Below the pieces are notes generated by a model. That model ran no database searches. It saw only the letters and a list, made by a program, of their open reading frames with translations, and was not told where the DNA came from. A stretch of DNA of 64,000 bases from Macrocybe gigantea (taxonomy: Eukaryota > Basidiomycota > Agaricomycetes > Agaricales > Callistosporiaceae), in contig SJRY01000229.1 of assembly GCA_011319805.1 (NCBI GenBank), positions 248,001-312,000 on the forward strand. The letters run 5' to 3'. Positions 9,874 to 21,056 of the stretch are shown here, in pieces. The translations under genes were made by a program, and so were the position numbers. Each line of letters begins with the position of its first letter. Within the stretch, counting starts at the first letter, position 1.

Positions 9874-11916
9874 TCAACACCGACACGTGAGAATTCTGAG
9901 CAGCATTGATTTGCGCGGCGGCTCGTCGGCGTCCTGCCCCTGGTAGCCGTCGCCATGCGAGACGCCCGTTTCGCCCGCTCTCGCGCGCACGTTGCTGATA
10001 GCAGGTGGAGCGGCGCCGACGCTAGAGACCATGGGCGAGACGCGGCCGTAAGGCTGCTGCTGTTGCTGCTGGGCGGCGTACGGATCGTCGGCGCCGCCCG
10101 CCGTGTAGTCGTAGCCACCAGCAGTGCCAGGATTGGCGTATGGATGTTGTGCGCTCAGCCGCTGGGGTGTCGCAACGGGCACTCCGACCTGCGCCGCAGC
10201 GGAGTGTGGCGTGAATTGGCCCATGGTGCCGCCTGCGCCACCTGGTGTGAGGGCGGCAGGAATCTTGCGCTGCTTTGACCCGTGCCGGACAAGTGCGGGT
10301 GACGGGGGCACGACGTTGCCTTGCGAGCGTCTTCTGTCGGATTCGCGATTGTCTCTTCTTCGGTCTGGTGCCAGTCCTGCGCTCTGCATCTGGCTCATCA
10401 TCTGGCTCTGCGGCTGCGATTGCTTGACACGAAGGTTGCTTAGATCGCGCAGCATCTCAAGGTTTGCGATTATTGCTTACCACTGAAGCTTCCCATCCCT
10501 TTCCGCCTGTAGGGGGGGGGGTGAGGGGTCAACAAGGGCGAACATAAAATCCGCAATAAGCACACCATTAAGAAGGTTCCAATCGAAGACTCCATCTTCG
10601 ACGTCGCCGTTGCTCTTCAGTACCTTAGAAAAGAGTTCTCGAAGGAAATCGTAATCAGGAGTTTCTTCGAACCCCAGCTTGCGGACGTAATTGAGATAGA
10701 TGCTGAACTCCTCTAATGGAGCGATGAGTGTGAACGGGCCATGAATGGTTGGGAAGGACAGTACCTGGGTAGCCCTCGCACAGCTCCTTGATTGGAGTGG
10801 TCTGCTTCTTCTCCCCGATTTTTTCATACTTTTGCTTGTTGGTGGCGGCCTTGAGGCCCTGCCACGGTAGACTGCCACGCAAAAAGTACATGAATACGTG
10901 CCCCAAGGCTTCCAGATCGTCTCTTCGTGACTGCTCTAAACTCCAACGGTGAGGTCGGACGCTCAGAACGAAGGTGCACGAAGAACATACCCCGGCCGAG
11001 ATGGGTGTTGATGCTCATGTACCGAGCAGTGCCGCTCAAGCTCTTGCGCTCTCGGTATGGAATGTGTTGCTTCGTCTTTGGGTCACGGTATTGCTTTGCC
11101 ATTCCAAAGTCGACGACGTGTATTACTAGAAAAAATCACGAGGCTTGAGAACAGCAATGACGGGGGCGGCGGGGGATAAAATTGTGGCAGAGGACTGACT
11201 GTTGGCGCCTTTCGTGCCGGGACGACCGATGAGAAAGTTGTCGGGCTTAATGTCGCGGTATATGAGATTTTTCTCGTGTATTGTCTGAACCCGCGTGATC
11301 TAGAATAAAAGACTGTTGAGGATCGAGGAGCAAAAGCGAGGAGACGAGTTTCTGTTCACCATCTGCCTAGCAGCCATGCACACGGTCTTGATGGAAAACT
11401 TGCGTCCACACATGTCGAAGAGATCCTCCAAGCTGGGACCAAGCAGATCGATGACGAGGATGTTGTGGAGCCCTTCCTGCCCAAAGTGATATATCTGCGG
11501 AATCCCGGCTGCGGAAAGGGAAAGATAGTGGAACGAATATGGGTTACGGTGGGGACGACGTAAATTAGAAAGGTCGACTGACTGCATCCTGCGAGTATGC
11601 GGTAGGAGCGACATTCGTCGCGGAGCTGGGGAGCTTCGGCTTTCCTGGGCTCCTGCGGAGGAGAGGGCATGAGCGAGACGGCTGAACGACGGGAAACAGG
11701 ATAGAAAGCGTACGAATTTGATTGCGACGGTCTGAGAGTTGAGAAGATTGGTGCCTGTGATGAGAGCGTCAGAGAAACAAAAGACGGAGTGCGCTGGAGT
11801 TGGAGGTTGTTACCCTCAAAGATGACGCCGAAAGAGCCTTCGCCGATCTTCCTACCGACACGGTAATGTATTCCGACTAGATTTGCGGTGGACGATGCAT
11901 GGGAGTGGGAGGTCAT
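9874..11916 (-). CDS. CKI: Casein kinase 1, membrane-anchored Yck type
   Basis: A Ser/Thr kinase of the casein kinase 1 family, with the kinase core spread over several exons. Landmarks in order: [15 protein letters not shown] (P-loop), [17 protein letters not shown] (catalytic Lys), [33 protein letters not shown] (catalytic loop), [11 protein letters not shown], and [14 protein letters not shown], the CK1 signature in place of APE. After the kinase core comes a Gln/Pro/Ser-rich tail that ends in LLRILTCRC. The paired terminal cysteines are the usual palmitoylation anchor of Yck-type kinases at the plasma membrane. The start is ATG 11916, directly before [11 protein letters not shown]. The splice after GGKGWEASV is odd (see findings). 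Exon borders beyond those named were not all fixed. Confidence 0.9.
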
Positions 11917-12057
11917 CTGGGAAATGGTAGAAGATATGGAGAAAGAAAAGAGAGAGAAGGAGACTTGGGCCACAGAGGCCTATTATTTAAAAAAAAAAAG
12001 AGCAAAACTGTCGAACGGCAAGAAGACAGCACACAAAACCTAATTTGGAAATTTCTT

Positions 12058-14172
12058 TTATTTGACTTTAACGAAATCCGTCCACTTCACGCTTCGAGTC
12101 GACCACCAGAACAAAGAAACAGGCCCAGGAAATGTAGCAACCACTCTTCCATTCTTTTGATAGTAAGACCGGCATTCCGTCCACACAGATCCTTCCAGTC
12201 GTCGTCGCAGCCATCCATTGTACCGTTCCGTAGCATCCTCTGTCACCTCAAACGATCGTGCATCGCCCCGGACGATGCGTGCAATCAACTGCAGTGCGTG
12301 TCCAATCTGAGCTTCCTGGCTGAATATCACCGACGCATGCCCAGTCGCCACATTCGGTCCTGCGTCCTACAACTCAGTCATCGTCTCCACCCCGTCCGTC
12401 CGACTGGCTCACCTAGCAGCGTGAACAGATTCGGAAAGCCCGGCATGCAGCTGCCATAGTACGCCTGCGGTCCGCCGTGCGACGCAAAGTACTCCTGCAC
12501 CGTCGTGCCCTTGCTGCCCCGCACATGCAGGCTCACCGGCTCCTAGAATTCCACGCAGAGTTCAAATCATGGCTCGAGAACTGTCGCAGTCCAGGAACGT
12601 ACTGTCGAATACCCGGTGGCGAATATGATCACGTCCAACGCAATCACATCGCCATTCCTGAGCCTGATTCCCTCTTTGACGACACATTCAATGGTTCCCC
12701 ACTCCACCTGTACATTCGATCGGTGCAGACTGCTGAGGTACCCCGGATCTACAATAATGCGTTTGCATCCCGGCGCTAGACCAAATTAGACCCCCGACTT
12801 CCGCAAATCAGTGCGACGCTTCTTACGGTAGGCAGGTGTCAGCTTTGCCACTTCGGTCGCAGGCGCTGTCATTTTGATGTACCCGGCAAGCAGCTAGCGC
12901 GGTGTTTGTCATCTAGCGCAGTTCCGGCGCCAACGCAGCAATTACTGAGTACTCACTCGTCTCGCCAATGCGCCCAGCCTCACGTTTCCTTTCCGGAACA
13001 GCACAGACGCCAAGTCGGCCTGGTGCAGGGTCCATGCATGAGCAGGTGACGAAAAGATCGCGCAGCCGTTCTTCCTTACCCTTGCCATCAGCCAGCTCCT
13101 GTACCAACGCATGATGAACGGCATGTACGCGAACACCCATTTTACCCAGCTCGGGTACTTGTAATTACGCTTTGCGCGCCCGTTAACAGACGGTAATTGT
13201 AAAACAACGTATCACATACCTGCGGAACGTACCACTGCGGAGTGCGACAGATATTGATGACTTGGACAGAGGCATCTTGAGATATCTCGGGCACGATCTG
13301 AGCTCTGCGTCGCTCATCAGGGATGTTAAAACCGCGCAAGGTGAGAGACAGGAGCCCACGCCGAACATCCGTTCCCAATCACTGCAACCCGTTTTCCGGC
13401 CAAGTCCACATCATGCCTCCACCTCGCCGAGTGCCATACCAAACCATGAAATGTCTCCGTACCAGGGACGTCCTCAGGGAACATTGGGCTCATGAACCCG
13501 CCGATCGCATAGAACATGACCTCCGCCTGGACCTGTGCACGCTCACCCGTCGCCACGCGCTCGACCGTGACGTCGTAGCGCTGCGCATCTGCGTCCCACT
13601 CCGCGCCAATAACCCCATGTCCAAAGCGCGCGTGCGGTGCCAGCGCGTGCTTGTCGAATAGGCCCTCCCAGTAAGCGCGGATCTCGGGCTGTCCGACGTA
13701 GTAGCTCGACCAGTTCGGGTTCAGATCCGTCGATAGACTGTACCAATGCCCGGGCACGTCGGAGCCGCAGCCCTATGCAACTCTCCTTTCAGAATCATGA
13801 CAGCTCTGTCCTTGAGAATGACCCACGGGATATGTATTGTCCTGGAAATGATAGCAGTCTTAGTGACTCGGATGTTGAACGACGGATTTAGATGCTACAA
13901 ACCCTCCAAGTGCCACCCAACGCATCCGCTTTCTCGTAGATCTGTCGAAAACGACGATGGGAAGGTAGACTAGAGACAATATAGGATGCCGATGTTACCG
14001 TAAAGCTGTCATATTTGAGCTTTCTCTTGAGCTGAATAGCCGCAGAGATGCCGGCAACCCTGTCGTGCAGGCTCAACGATATGAAAAAAATGACGACATG
14101 CGGAGACACCGACCCCGCACCGACAATGATTATCCGGGGCCCCGTCCGCAACGACGAATCGGCGTCCGACAT
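12058..14172 (-). CDS. FAD-dependent monooxygenase, Baeyer-Villiger/FMO-like
   Basis: A flavoprotein monooxygenase using FAD and NADPH to put one oxygen on an organic substrate. The substrate is unknown. The ATG at 14172 starts MSDADSSLRTGPRIIIVGAG; the Rossmann motif continues after an intron as VAGISAAIQLKRKL, then YEKADALGGTWR. The next exon has FHGLVWHSARWRHD, which fits the Baeyer-Villiger fingerprint FxGxxxHxxxW. It is followed by GKRVAVIGNGCSAAQIVPEI, the NADPH-binding GxGxxA/G motif, split by an intron at its Ser-Ala. RTPQWYVPQ follows. The C-terminal exon ends WSTRSVKWTDFVKVK at a stop at 12058. The total length is typical for the family. The gene lies tail to head, 141 bp upstream of the casein kinase start. 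Confidence 0.82.
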
Positions 14173-14467
14173 TTGAAAAAAAAAAGAAAGAAAGAGCAAC
14201 GTGAGCAAAACAGCTGCTGTCTTGCAGGCACTATATACCCGTCTGCCAGGGCGCAACAGCTGACACGATTCTCCTGCACGACTTTGGGTTCTGAATTTAC
14301 ATGTGATATGGATCGGTACAACTTGTCATTTATTGTCATTTCTTTTACGAGTCCAAGGAGATAGAAGAGAGGTGCCACATGCAGTCGCAAATTGTACAAC
14401 GGTAACGAAAGGGGTTATAACTAAACAGACAACTGACTACAGAAGAACGCAGTCAGGGAGGCCATGT
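14173..14467. other. Spacer between same-strand genes, no gene seen
   Basis: About 295 bp separate the GID4 stop from the monooxygenase start, both on the - strand. It should carry the monooxygenase promoter and the GID4 3' UTR. An A-rich run (14174-14195) is the only visible feature. Confidence 0.5.
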
Positions 14468-15948
14468 TCAACGGAACTCAAAGCTAGAGCTGCCACGTTC
14501 AGGAATGTGGCACAGCGACAATTGCTGGTAACTGTGGTGAGATGTTCGGTAAGTTTTAAATCTCGCCAAATCCCCCTCCAAGACCACACTCACGGTTCTG
14601 AATTTTGATGGAAGTAAAAGCCGCTCATTGTCGCTACTGGTACTGGACGCCGCGGACTCGCAGACGGTACACGCCTGCCAGCATGTCGTGCACTTGAATC
14701 TCGACGCGGTCGCCGAATGGGCTCCGACTTCGTCATGGATTGAAGGAAGGATGAATCACCATCATCACTTTCCAGGAAGGATGCGGAGGCCCGCGTTGTC
14801 GTAGAGCAAGAATTAGCCGAAGGATTAAAGTCCACGCATACATAGTAGAAACCTGAATTTAACACCTGATTCAACTCCTGGCTTCCGATTATGGAAGGCT
14901 CAGACGCACCAGCAAAACTAGCGCCATTGATGTCCTGTACACGGTGGTCGGGAACCAAGAAACGCTCCTTCCATCTCATGAAGACAGCGCCTCGGTCACG
15001 GTCTGGAATAGTACATCTGGGTTTCCGGAGCTCGTTCTTTACATGTTTGAACGCCGGAAAACGAGACCAATGGACCATGTCGTCCTGTTCGGATGCGCCC
15101 CAGTTCTGAGTGAGGAAGCCGTGCCGGCTACCAATGATCTCTGCATCGAAGTATGTTGTGAGTTCTGGCCAGTCGTCCGTCAGGCCACGAATGCGCAAAT
15201 AACCACAAAGGTAAGAGGACGCGAAATCGACGTCCTAGGCCCGATAGCGTTAATCCAAAGCGCATATACTCAAAGCAGATGCAAAGGGACGTACGACAAT
15301 AGTAACGTTAACGTCGTAGCTATTGCGACCGCTTTTCTGCGTTCCCTGGAAAGTAGCGCCAGGATAGAGACAATTGTGGGCTTGAGGTCGGACTCGCAAT
15401 CGAGTGAGGTCTGTCAGGGGGTCGGGATAGGGAGCATGACTCGGATGTCTGCGAGCGGAGATGATCGCATTGGTGGAGGAGGATGAATGGACTTGTTGGG
15501 ATGGGAGGAAGGTGGAGTTGTTGCTCTGAGCACCTGACAACGGAGGCTTGGCACTGTGTGTTGGAGGGTGTGAATGAGAACCGTGCGACGGGGCGGGTAC
15601 AAATTCAGAGCGGGGGTCGACAATGTTCGAGCTATCAAAGGACGCAGGGCCTGCGCTGGACGTATGCCTCGTGTTCTGCAGTGTGTTCGCCCCGCCGTCC
15701 AGAGTCCGGACGAATGCGGGGTCAACGTCCATGGAAAATATGTGAGAGTCATCGAGAGGTATTGCCGAGGAGCGTGCAGATGATATGCGTTCTCGGCAGC
15801 CAATGCAGACAATGGCATCCGCTTCGGGAAGGAAGACGAAGGAGCCGTCGATGAGGGTCGAGTGACACGACGAGCAGACCTTGACCTGTGACTGGGGCTG
15901 CTCCTGCTGGGCCTGGTCGAGAGATATAGATGAACGTTCTGCTGGCAT
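14468..15948 (-). CDS. GID4: GID4/VID24, substrate receptor of the GID E3 ligase
   Basis: GID4 binds proteins with an N-terminal proline and brings them to the GID/CTLH ubiquitin ligase, which removes gluconeogenic enzymes when sugar returns. The family signature is clear: LYPGATFQGTQKSGRNSYDV, then after an intron the exon with IRGLTDDWPELTTYFDAEII, HGFLTQNWGASEQDD and HWSRFPAFK. These are followed by RWKERFLVPDHRVQDINGAS, then GFYFHQNSEP and, after a last intron (about 14588-14526), YQQLSL. The stop is TGA at 14468-14470. The N-terminal 150 residues are Ser/Pro-rich with two CxxC pairs (KVCSSCHS, VCIGCRER). The insert between GASFAG and GFYF is longer than in yeast. The ATG at 15948 was chosen; an upstream in-frame GTG at 16065 is not needed. 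Confidence 0.9.
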
Positions 15949-16138
15949 CTGGGAAGTGGGGACGATAAACGGCGAGGAGGTGGGCTGAAGGGACAGAGAA
16001 GACGGTGAGGAGAAGGGGTCTGCTTGTCTGAGAACTTGGCTTGACAGGTTCAGCACGTGGATCACTCTGCAGTAAACGTGGAAATAACAAAATTTCTATA
16101 CATCAAACCAGTACAATAAGTAATTCATTTTCGATCTA

Positions 16139-19122
16139 TCATCCTTTCGTCGAGCTCGTCGCAGGTCGTTCCATCGCCGCATCGTCGTGCGGCTCCTTTT
16201 CACTCGCTGCATCGGGCTCTGGGTCGTAGCCGGCCCTGCTGGGCGCTTGGCCTTTCTCCAGATCGGGCACCGTCTTCGTTTTCTCCTCGCCTTGGCGCAC
16301 CACCGCACGTTTGAGTGAATAAGCTCTCAAACCCAAGACTGGCACATCATTCCACTTCAGTCCTCAGTCGCCAAAAAAAAATTGGAATGCAAATCCGTAC
16401 CTAGCAGGAACGACACGCCGAACACTGGCGTCATTACGATCCATATCGTGCTAACGGACTGGGCAAAGGCTTGAATCACGGCAGCACGCTGGCGCGCGTC
16501 CTGCACAGGCATCAAGTCTAACACTGATAGCGTTCGTACCCAGATCACTCACGGGAATGAATTTCAATTTCCGGATGCTCTCATTCAGCGCGCCGGGGGA
16601 AGTGCTCAAACTAAGGTTGGGAATCTTTGACACCTTTCTTCGAACAACCTGCAAATGATAATATGGTGTCAGGTCCAATTTGCGGTCTGGGACATGTCAA
16701 GAGACGTGCTCACGCTCGAGAAGATCGCCTGGCCCACGGAAACACCGACAGTCCCCCCAATTGTCCTGCACCAGGATAGTCAGTGCCGAGCCAACGGAAA
16801 GCACAGATTCAACATCACCTAATGAATCCAAAAGTGCCTGTGCTGGTCGCCATGTCCTTCAGCGGCATAGCCGCCTGAAGACCAATCAAGGGCGCCTAAC
16901 GATGTAGGCACATGAAGCTGACCTGCCTGGTATCATAAAAAAAGAAGAAAACTTACCTGGAACAAGGACCCAGTCCCGAACGAGGCGATCAACGGATACA
17001 GCACTTTTTCAGCCCTAGCGTCCCTGTTGTCAATCACTGCCGAATGAACCGAGGTTATTGGACATACATATTAGAGTTAGCATCCAACATTGTCATGAGA
17101 CCCATGCCGAGCGTCGCGATTGCAAAGCCAATCCATAAAATGGGGCGGTACATTCCTGTTTTCGAAACAATGACTCCCGACGAGGCCGAACAGAAAGAAC
17201 TGCCCAAAGAATACGGCAACATCCTGAAGGAAAATGTTAGAGGAGGGGTGCCAGATACAGCGAGATAGGTCCCATACTCCACGCCAGCCTTCGTCGCAGA
17301 TGCACCGAGGATTTGGAAGTAGACTGGAAGGTAATACGCGCCTAAGTGACATCAAGTAAGTCTATGAGGACATGTCGTTTGTGAACGAGTAATCACCAGC
17401 GAAAAACCCCACGGCATGAAAAAACGTGGTAATTAGAATAAATACAGTAGTTCTCGTCTGAGGTCCGTCAGTTAAAGCAAAAAAAATCAGTTGATGCAAT
17501 GATCCGCACACCTTGAACAACCGAGGTGGTACAATAGGGGATCGAGTGGTGTAAATCTCATTGACTGCGCCTAATATCAGAAGCACGCAACCGACGACCA
17601 ACAATGTTATTGTCTCTGCAGAAGACCCTGATGACGGCCTAAGAGTCAAGACATAGCTCGGCGAGAGCCATTCACGCACACGAAATTTCGCTTGAGTTGA
17701 ATCCGATTAAAAGGCAAACAATGCCGCCGACAATAAGTGAGAGACCGAGAAAATCAAATTCGCGGATGTGTTGGCGCAGCGTCTTTCCTTGATGAGGGTT
17801 TAGGTGCAGGAAGAAGAATAGGACAAGACCAGCAGCGCCGCCAGTTGGGCTGGAACAGATGATTAGCCGGGAAGAGTAGAACAGAATCAGGGACGACGCA
17901 CAGATTGATAAAGAAACACCTATACGAAATCAGGTAGGTTGATATTTCGAGCAGGAATGTAGAATACACACCATCTCCAAGATACATGATCAGTGAATAC
18001 CTTGTTCATATCAGTTCAAGTTCCTTAAATTTTCGAAACACTTACTCCGCCAAGCAGAGGACCAACGACACTAAAAGCACAATGTTAGGCCAATATCAAG
18101 CTTTGATTACTGCTAGATATCACCTGGCAATACCCCAAGTTGCACCTATTAGTCCCCGTACTTCCCTCGCCTAGTGGTAAAACGTCGGTTGGACGTACGA
18201 GCATACGGTCACAAACACACTCACTCATGCAATGGCACGATATCACTAATGGTGATATTGATCTATGCATGGTGTTAGGCTCGATGCGATGCAAAGAATT
18301 CTGCGGAACAGAGCACCAATTGGATAATGCCTCCGCCGCCAATGCCTTGAACAGCTCTTGCCACAATGAGCCACGTCTAAACCCACAGATCAGCAAACGA
18401 AAGAATGACTGAACTAAAAATGTCACCATAGACTGCGCGGCACCGCATAGGGCGGAACCAATCTGTGTGAAGACGATAAATATTATGACAGAAGATCAAA
18501 GACAGAACGGACCAGAAAAATCACAATGCTAGAATACAGGATTGGCTTTCTTCCTATAAGATCCGATAGCTTTCCGCAAAGCGGGGAAAGGCTATAAAAA
18601 AGTTGGGGTGCCATCGGGATCGGGATCGCAAGAAATTTGTCAAGAGGTCATACCTTGCCGCCGCGAGCATGTATGCGCTTGGACCCTCATGTTAATCTAG
18701 GTCCGAGAACGTCAATCACTTCTTCTCACCTGCCAACCCAGCTGTAATTTGATCCGCCACCGAGCTGACTGACAATCGTGGGCAGGGCGGTTGCGACGAT
18801 GGTCTGTTTGGCAAGGTAAAGGTTGAATACTATGCTTCTTTCAATGTTACGAGAAATCGCACTTGATCCAGTGCGGCAAGGAACACAGTAAGCATTAAAC
18901 CCAGAAAGACCTGCAACGGGAAAGTCTCAGATAGGCGTGTTAGAAACGAGGGCCATAACTAACGACTGTGAGGTTGTTTTTTGGGAGGTGCTGTGTTTCC
19001 TGGGCCTTCCAAGAAGCCCCCGGCTTGTGCTTGCTAGCTGGAGCAGGCTTGGACTCTTTTGGATCAGAGGCAACGGATGAGACTGCAGTGTGCGCATTGC
19101 TGTCCTCAGCGGAGGTGGTCAT
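16139..19122 (-). CDS. MFS multidrug transporter, 14-TM DHA-type
   Basis: A major facilitator protein of the drug:proton antiporter class, expected in the plasma membrane to export small molecules. The ATG at 19122 gives a Ser/Lys-rich cytosolic leader (MTTSAEDSNAH...). This is followed by hydrophobic exons with IVSQLGGGSNY-type sequence, VLFFFLHLNP, then LLVVGCVLLILGAVNEIY, TRTTVFILITTFFHAVGFF, GVIVSKTGMYRPILWIGFA and IATLGMGLMTML. The C-terminal tail (MPVLGLRAYSLKRA...) is hydrophilic and ends at 16139. At least ten introns of 45-60 nt break it; I did not fix every border. It is the divergent partner of the Ran gene across a 485-bp spacer. The substrate cannot be read from sequence. Confidence 0.8.
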
Positions 19123-19607
19123 GGTGGTGGAAAGCAGAGGCTGGGATGGGGCAGCCGGTTGGAAGGAGTAAAATACGGAATGCACCCACGCGTACCTGAC
19201 ATTGCAGCGATATTTTTGAGCTGTGAGGACGAAATTGGGCTGGTGGAACAACATGAAGTCATGAGTCACGCACCTTACAAATTGCCGGTTTGCCGAGCTG
19301 CCGGTCTTGCCGGTGAACTAAATCTGACAAAGCCTCTTCCCAGCGAATGCGATGTGGCGTCTTACGGGGAAAGCTGCCTCCCGACAAAGGCGAGGCTAAC
19401 GTTGGCCACGTTGTTCTCGGCAGAAAGGGCGATAGATATGACAGAAAAATAGAAAAATAAAAAGAGCACCGAACTTGATCTAATCAGCTTAGACTTGCCA
19501 TATTTGGGAATGTCTTGGGGCGATACCTTAGATAATCAGACCTCGTCTTTTCTTCTCTTTCAATCTCGTCTTGCTCGTCTCTCTATTCCTTTACAAATCC
19601 CTTAATC
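19123..19607. promoter_or_regulatory. Divergent spacer, MFS transporter / Ran GTPase
   Basis: This 485-bp region carries the promoters of the MFS gene (-) and of Ran (+). A cluster of TGCCGG words at about 19276-19314 (four in 40 bp) and CT-rich runs just upstream of the Ran ATG (19545-19590) are the visible features. The CT-rich run is typical of fungal transcription start regions. Confidence 0.5.
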
Positions 19608-20729
19608 ATGGCTCAGACAACTGAAGCTCCCCTTATGCCTGCATTCAAACTCGTCCTCGGTGTGTTTCCGAATTCCAAAGCCGTGAAGATCGCCTGTTAC
19701 TGATCATCGCAACTTTCGTTTGCTTCATCGATATCTCTCGATCTCTGCGTTCTTCAACGACTTTGTAATTTTTTCATTTGCTTGATCATTTGGTGGTCCA
19801 ACCGCAGTTGGCGATGGTGGTACCGGAAAGACTACGTTCGTCAAGGTATGTTCCACCCTTAGCTGTCTTGCGAGCGATCGCAAACTGATCTTTTGCCAAT
19901 CTAGCGCCACTTGACTGGTGAATTCGAGAAGAAATACATAGGTGCGCCTTTCGTTGCTTACTCCCTCCTTGTGTATCCTATTCTCTTGCTCAAAGACTGA
20001 CGTTTCGTGACCCCTTTACAGCCACTCTCGGCGTTGAAGTTCATCCTCTACATTTTTCGACGAACTTCGGCACCATCTGCTTCAATGTCTGGGATACAGC
20101 TGGACAAGAAAAATTCGGCGGTCTCCGAGATGGATACTACATACAGGGCCAGTGTGGCATTATCATGTTCGATGTCACCTCTCGCATCACGTACAAAAAC
20201 GTCCCCAACTGGCATCGAGACTTGGAGCGGGTTTGCGAGAAAATTCCCATCGTTCTGTGCGGTAACAAAGTCGACGTAAAGGTTAGTTAGTCTAGTGACA
20301 AAATACCGAGTTTCGTCTGGCGCTAAAGCCATACATGTAGGAACGGAAAGTCAAGACCGGCGCTGTTACCTTCCACCGAAAGAAGAATCTTCAGTACTAT
20401 GAAATTTCCGCCAAATCCAATTACAACTTCGAGAAGCCGTTCTTGTGGCTGGCGAGGAAATTAGTTGGGCACGTCCATGCATGTCTTACCTGTTTAATAC
20501 AGACTAATGCTGTGTTCGAATCACTAGTGTGCCTAACCTGGAATTCGTGGCGGCGCCTGCACTTGCTCCTGCTGAGGTGCCCGTTGACGCAGATCTGATG
20601 GCGAAGTACGAACGAGAGCTGAAACAGGTAAGATAGTCCGGCGTTGCATTCACAGCCGACACTAAACGTTATGCTTCTCTTCCCAAGGCTGAGGCTGTTC
20701 CTCTCCCCGAGGATGATGAAGAACTGTAA
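19608..20729 (+). CDS. GSP1: Ran/Gsp1 small GTPase
   Basis: The nuclear transport GTPase. Exons are 19608-19659, 19808-19845, 19905-19941, 20022-20281, 20341-20468, 20528-20627 and 20688-20729, giving about 218 residues, the usual Ran length. Motifs: [14 protein letters not shown] (P-loop, split by introns), [10 protein letters not shown] (switch I), [17 protein letters not shown] (switch II), CGNKVDVK (NKxD), [10 protein letters not shown], and the acidic C-terminus ending LPEDDEEL. The fifth intron appears to use a GC donor (20469-20470), since no GT fits the frame between LARKLVG and VPNLEFVA. All other introns are GT...AG. The frame is intact throughout, which argues that single-base errors are not uniform across the window. 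Confidence 0.96.
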
Positions 20730-21056
20730 TCCTCCGATCTCGCTGTTGCCGTCTGTTTCAACTACTTCATTATCATTCTGTGATCAATTCTTGTTCTCGA
20801 TATAGCCACGTTAACACGAATACATCCACATTCTACATCCCCAGCATTTGCTCGTTTACAACTGTTATTCTTTTCTTTTAACTACTACATAGCGCACTGT
20901 GCCGCCTTTCATTCCTTATCTCGGTTGCATTGTATAGAATTGCGAGTATCCAGAGAGGTCTGAGGGCGTTCTCATTGTAAAAATAAACGTAGGCGCTCTG
21001 TAAGATGTTGAATTCGACAGTACAAAATCATCTGCTCGCGAATCAGAGTGCTTGAT
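20730..21056. other. Spacer between convergent genes, no gene seen
   Basis: It holds the 3' UTRs of Ran (+) and of the unknown - strand gene. It is T/A-rich with no readable gene. Confidence 0.5.

Noticed and set aside
9341..9886. Long - strand open frame downstream of casein kinase 1
   Set aside because: The sequence is hydrophobic by composition (A-rich + strand), overlaps the kinase stop region and has no family resemblance; it fits a 3' UTR.
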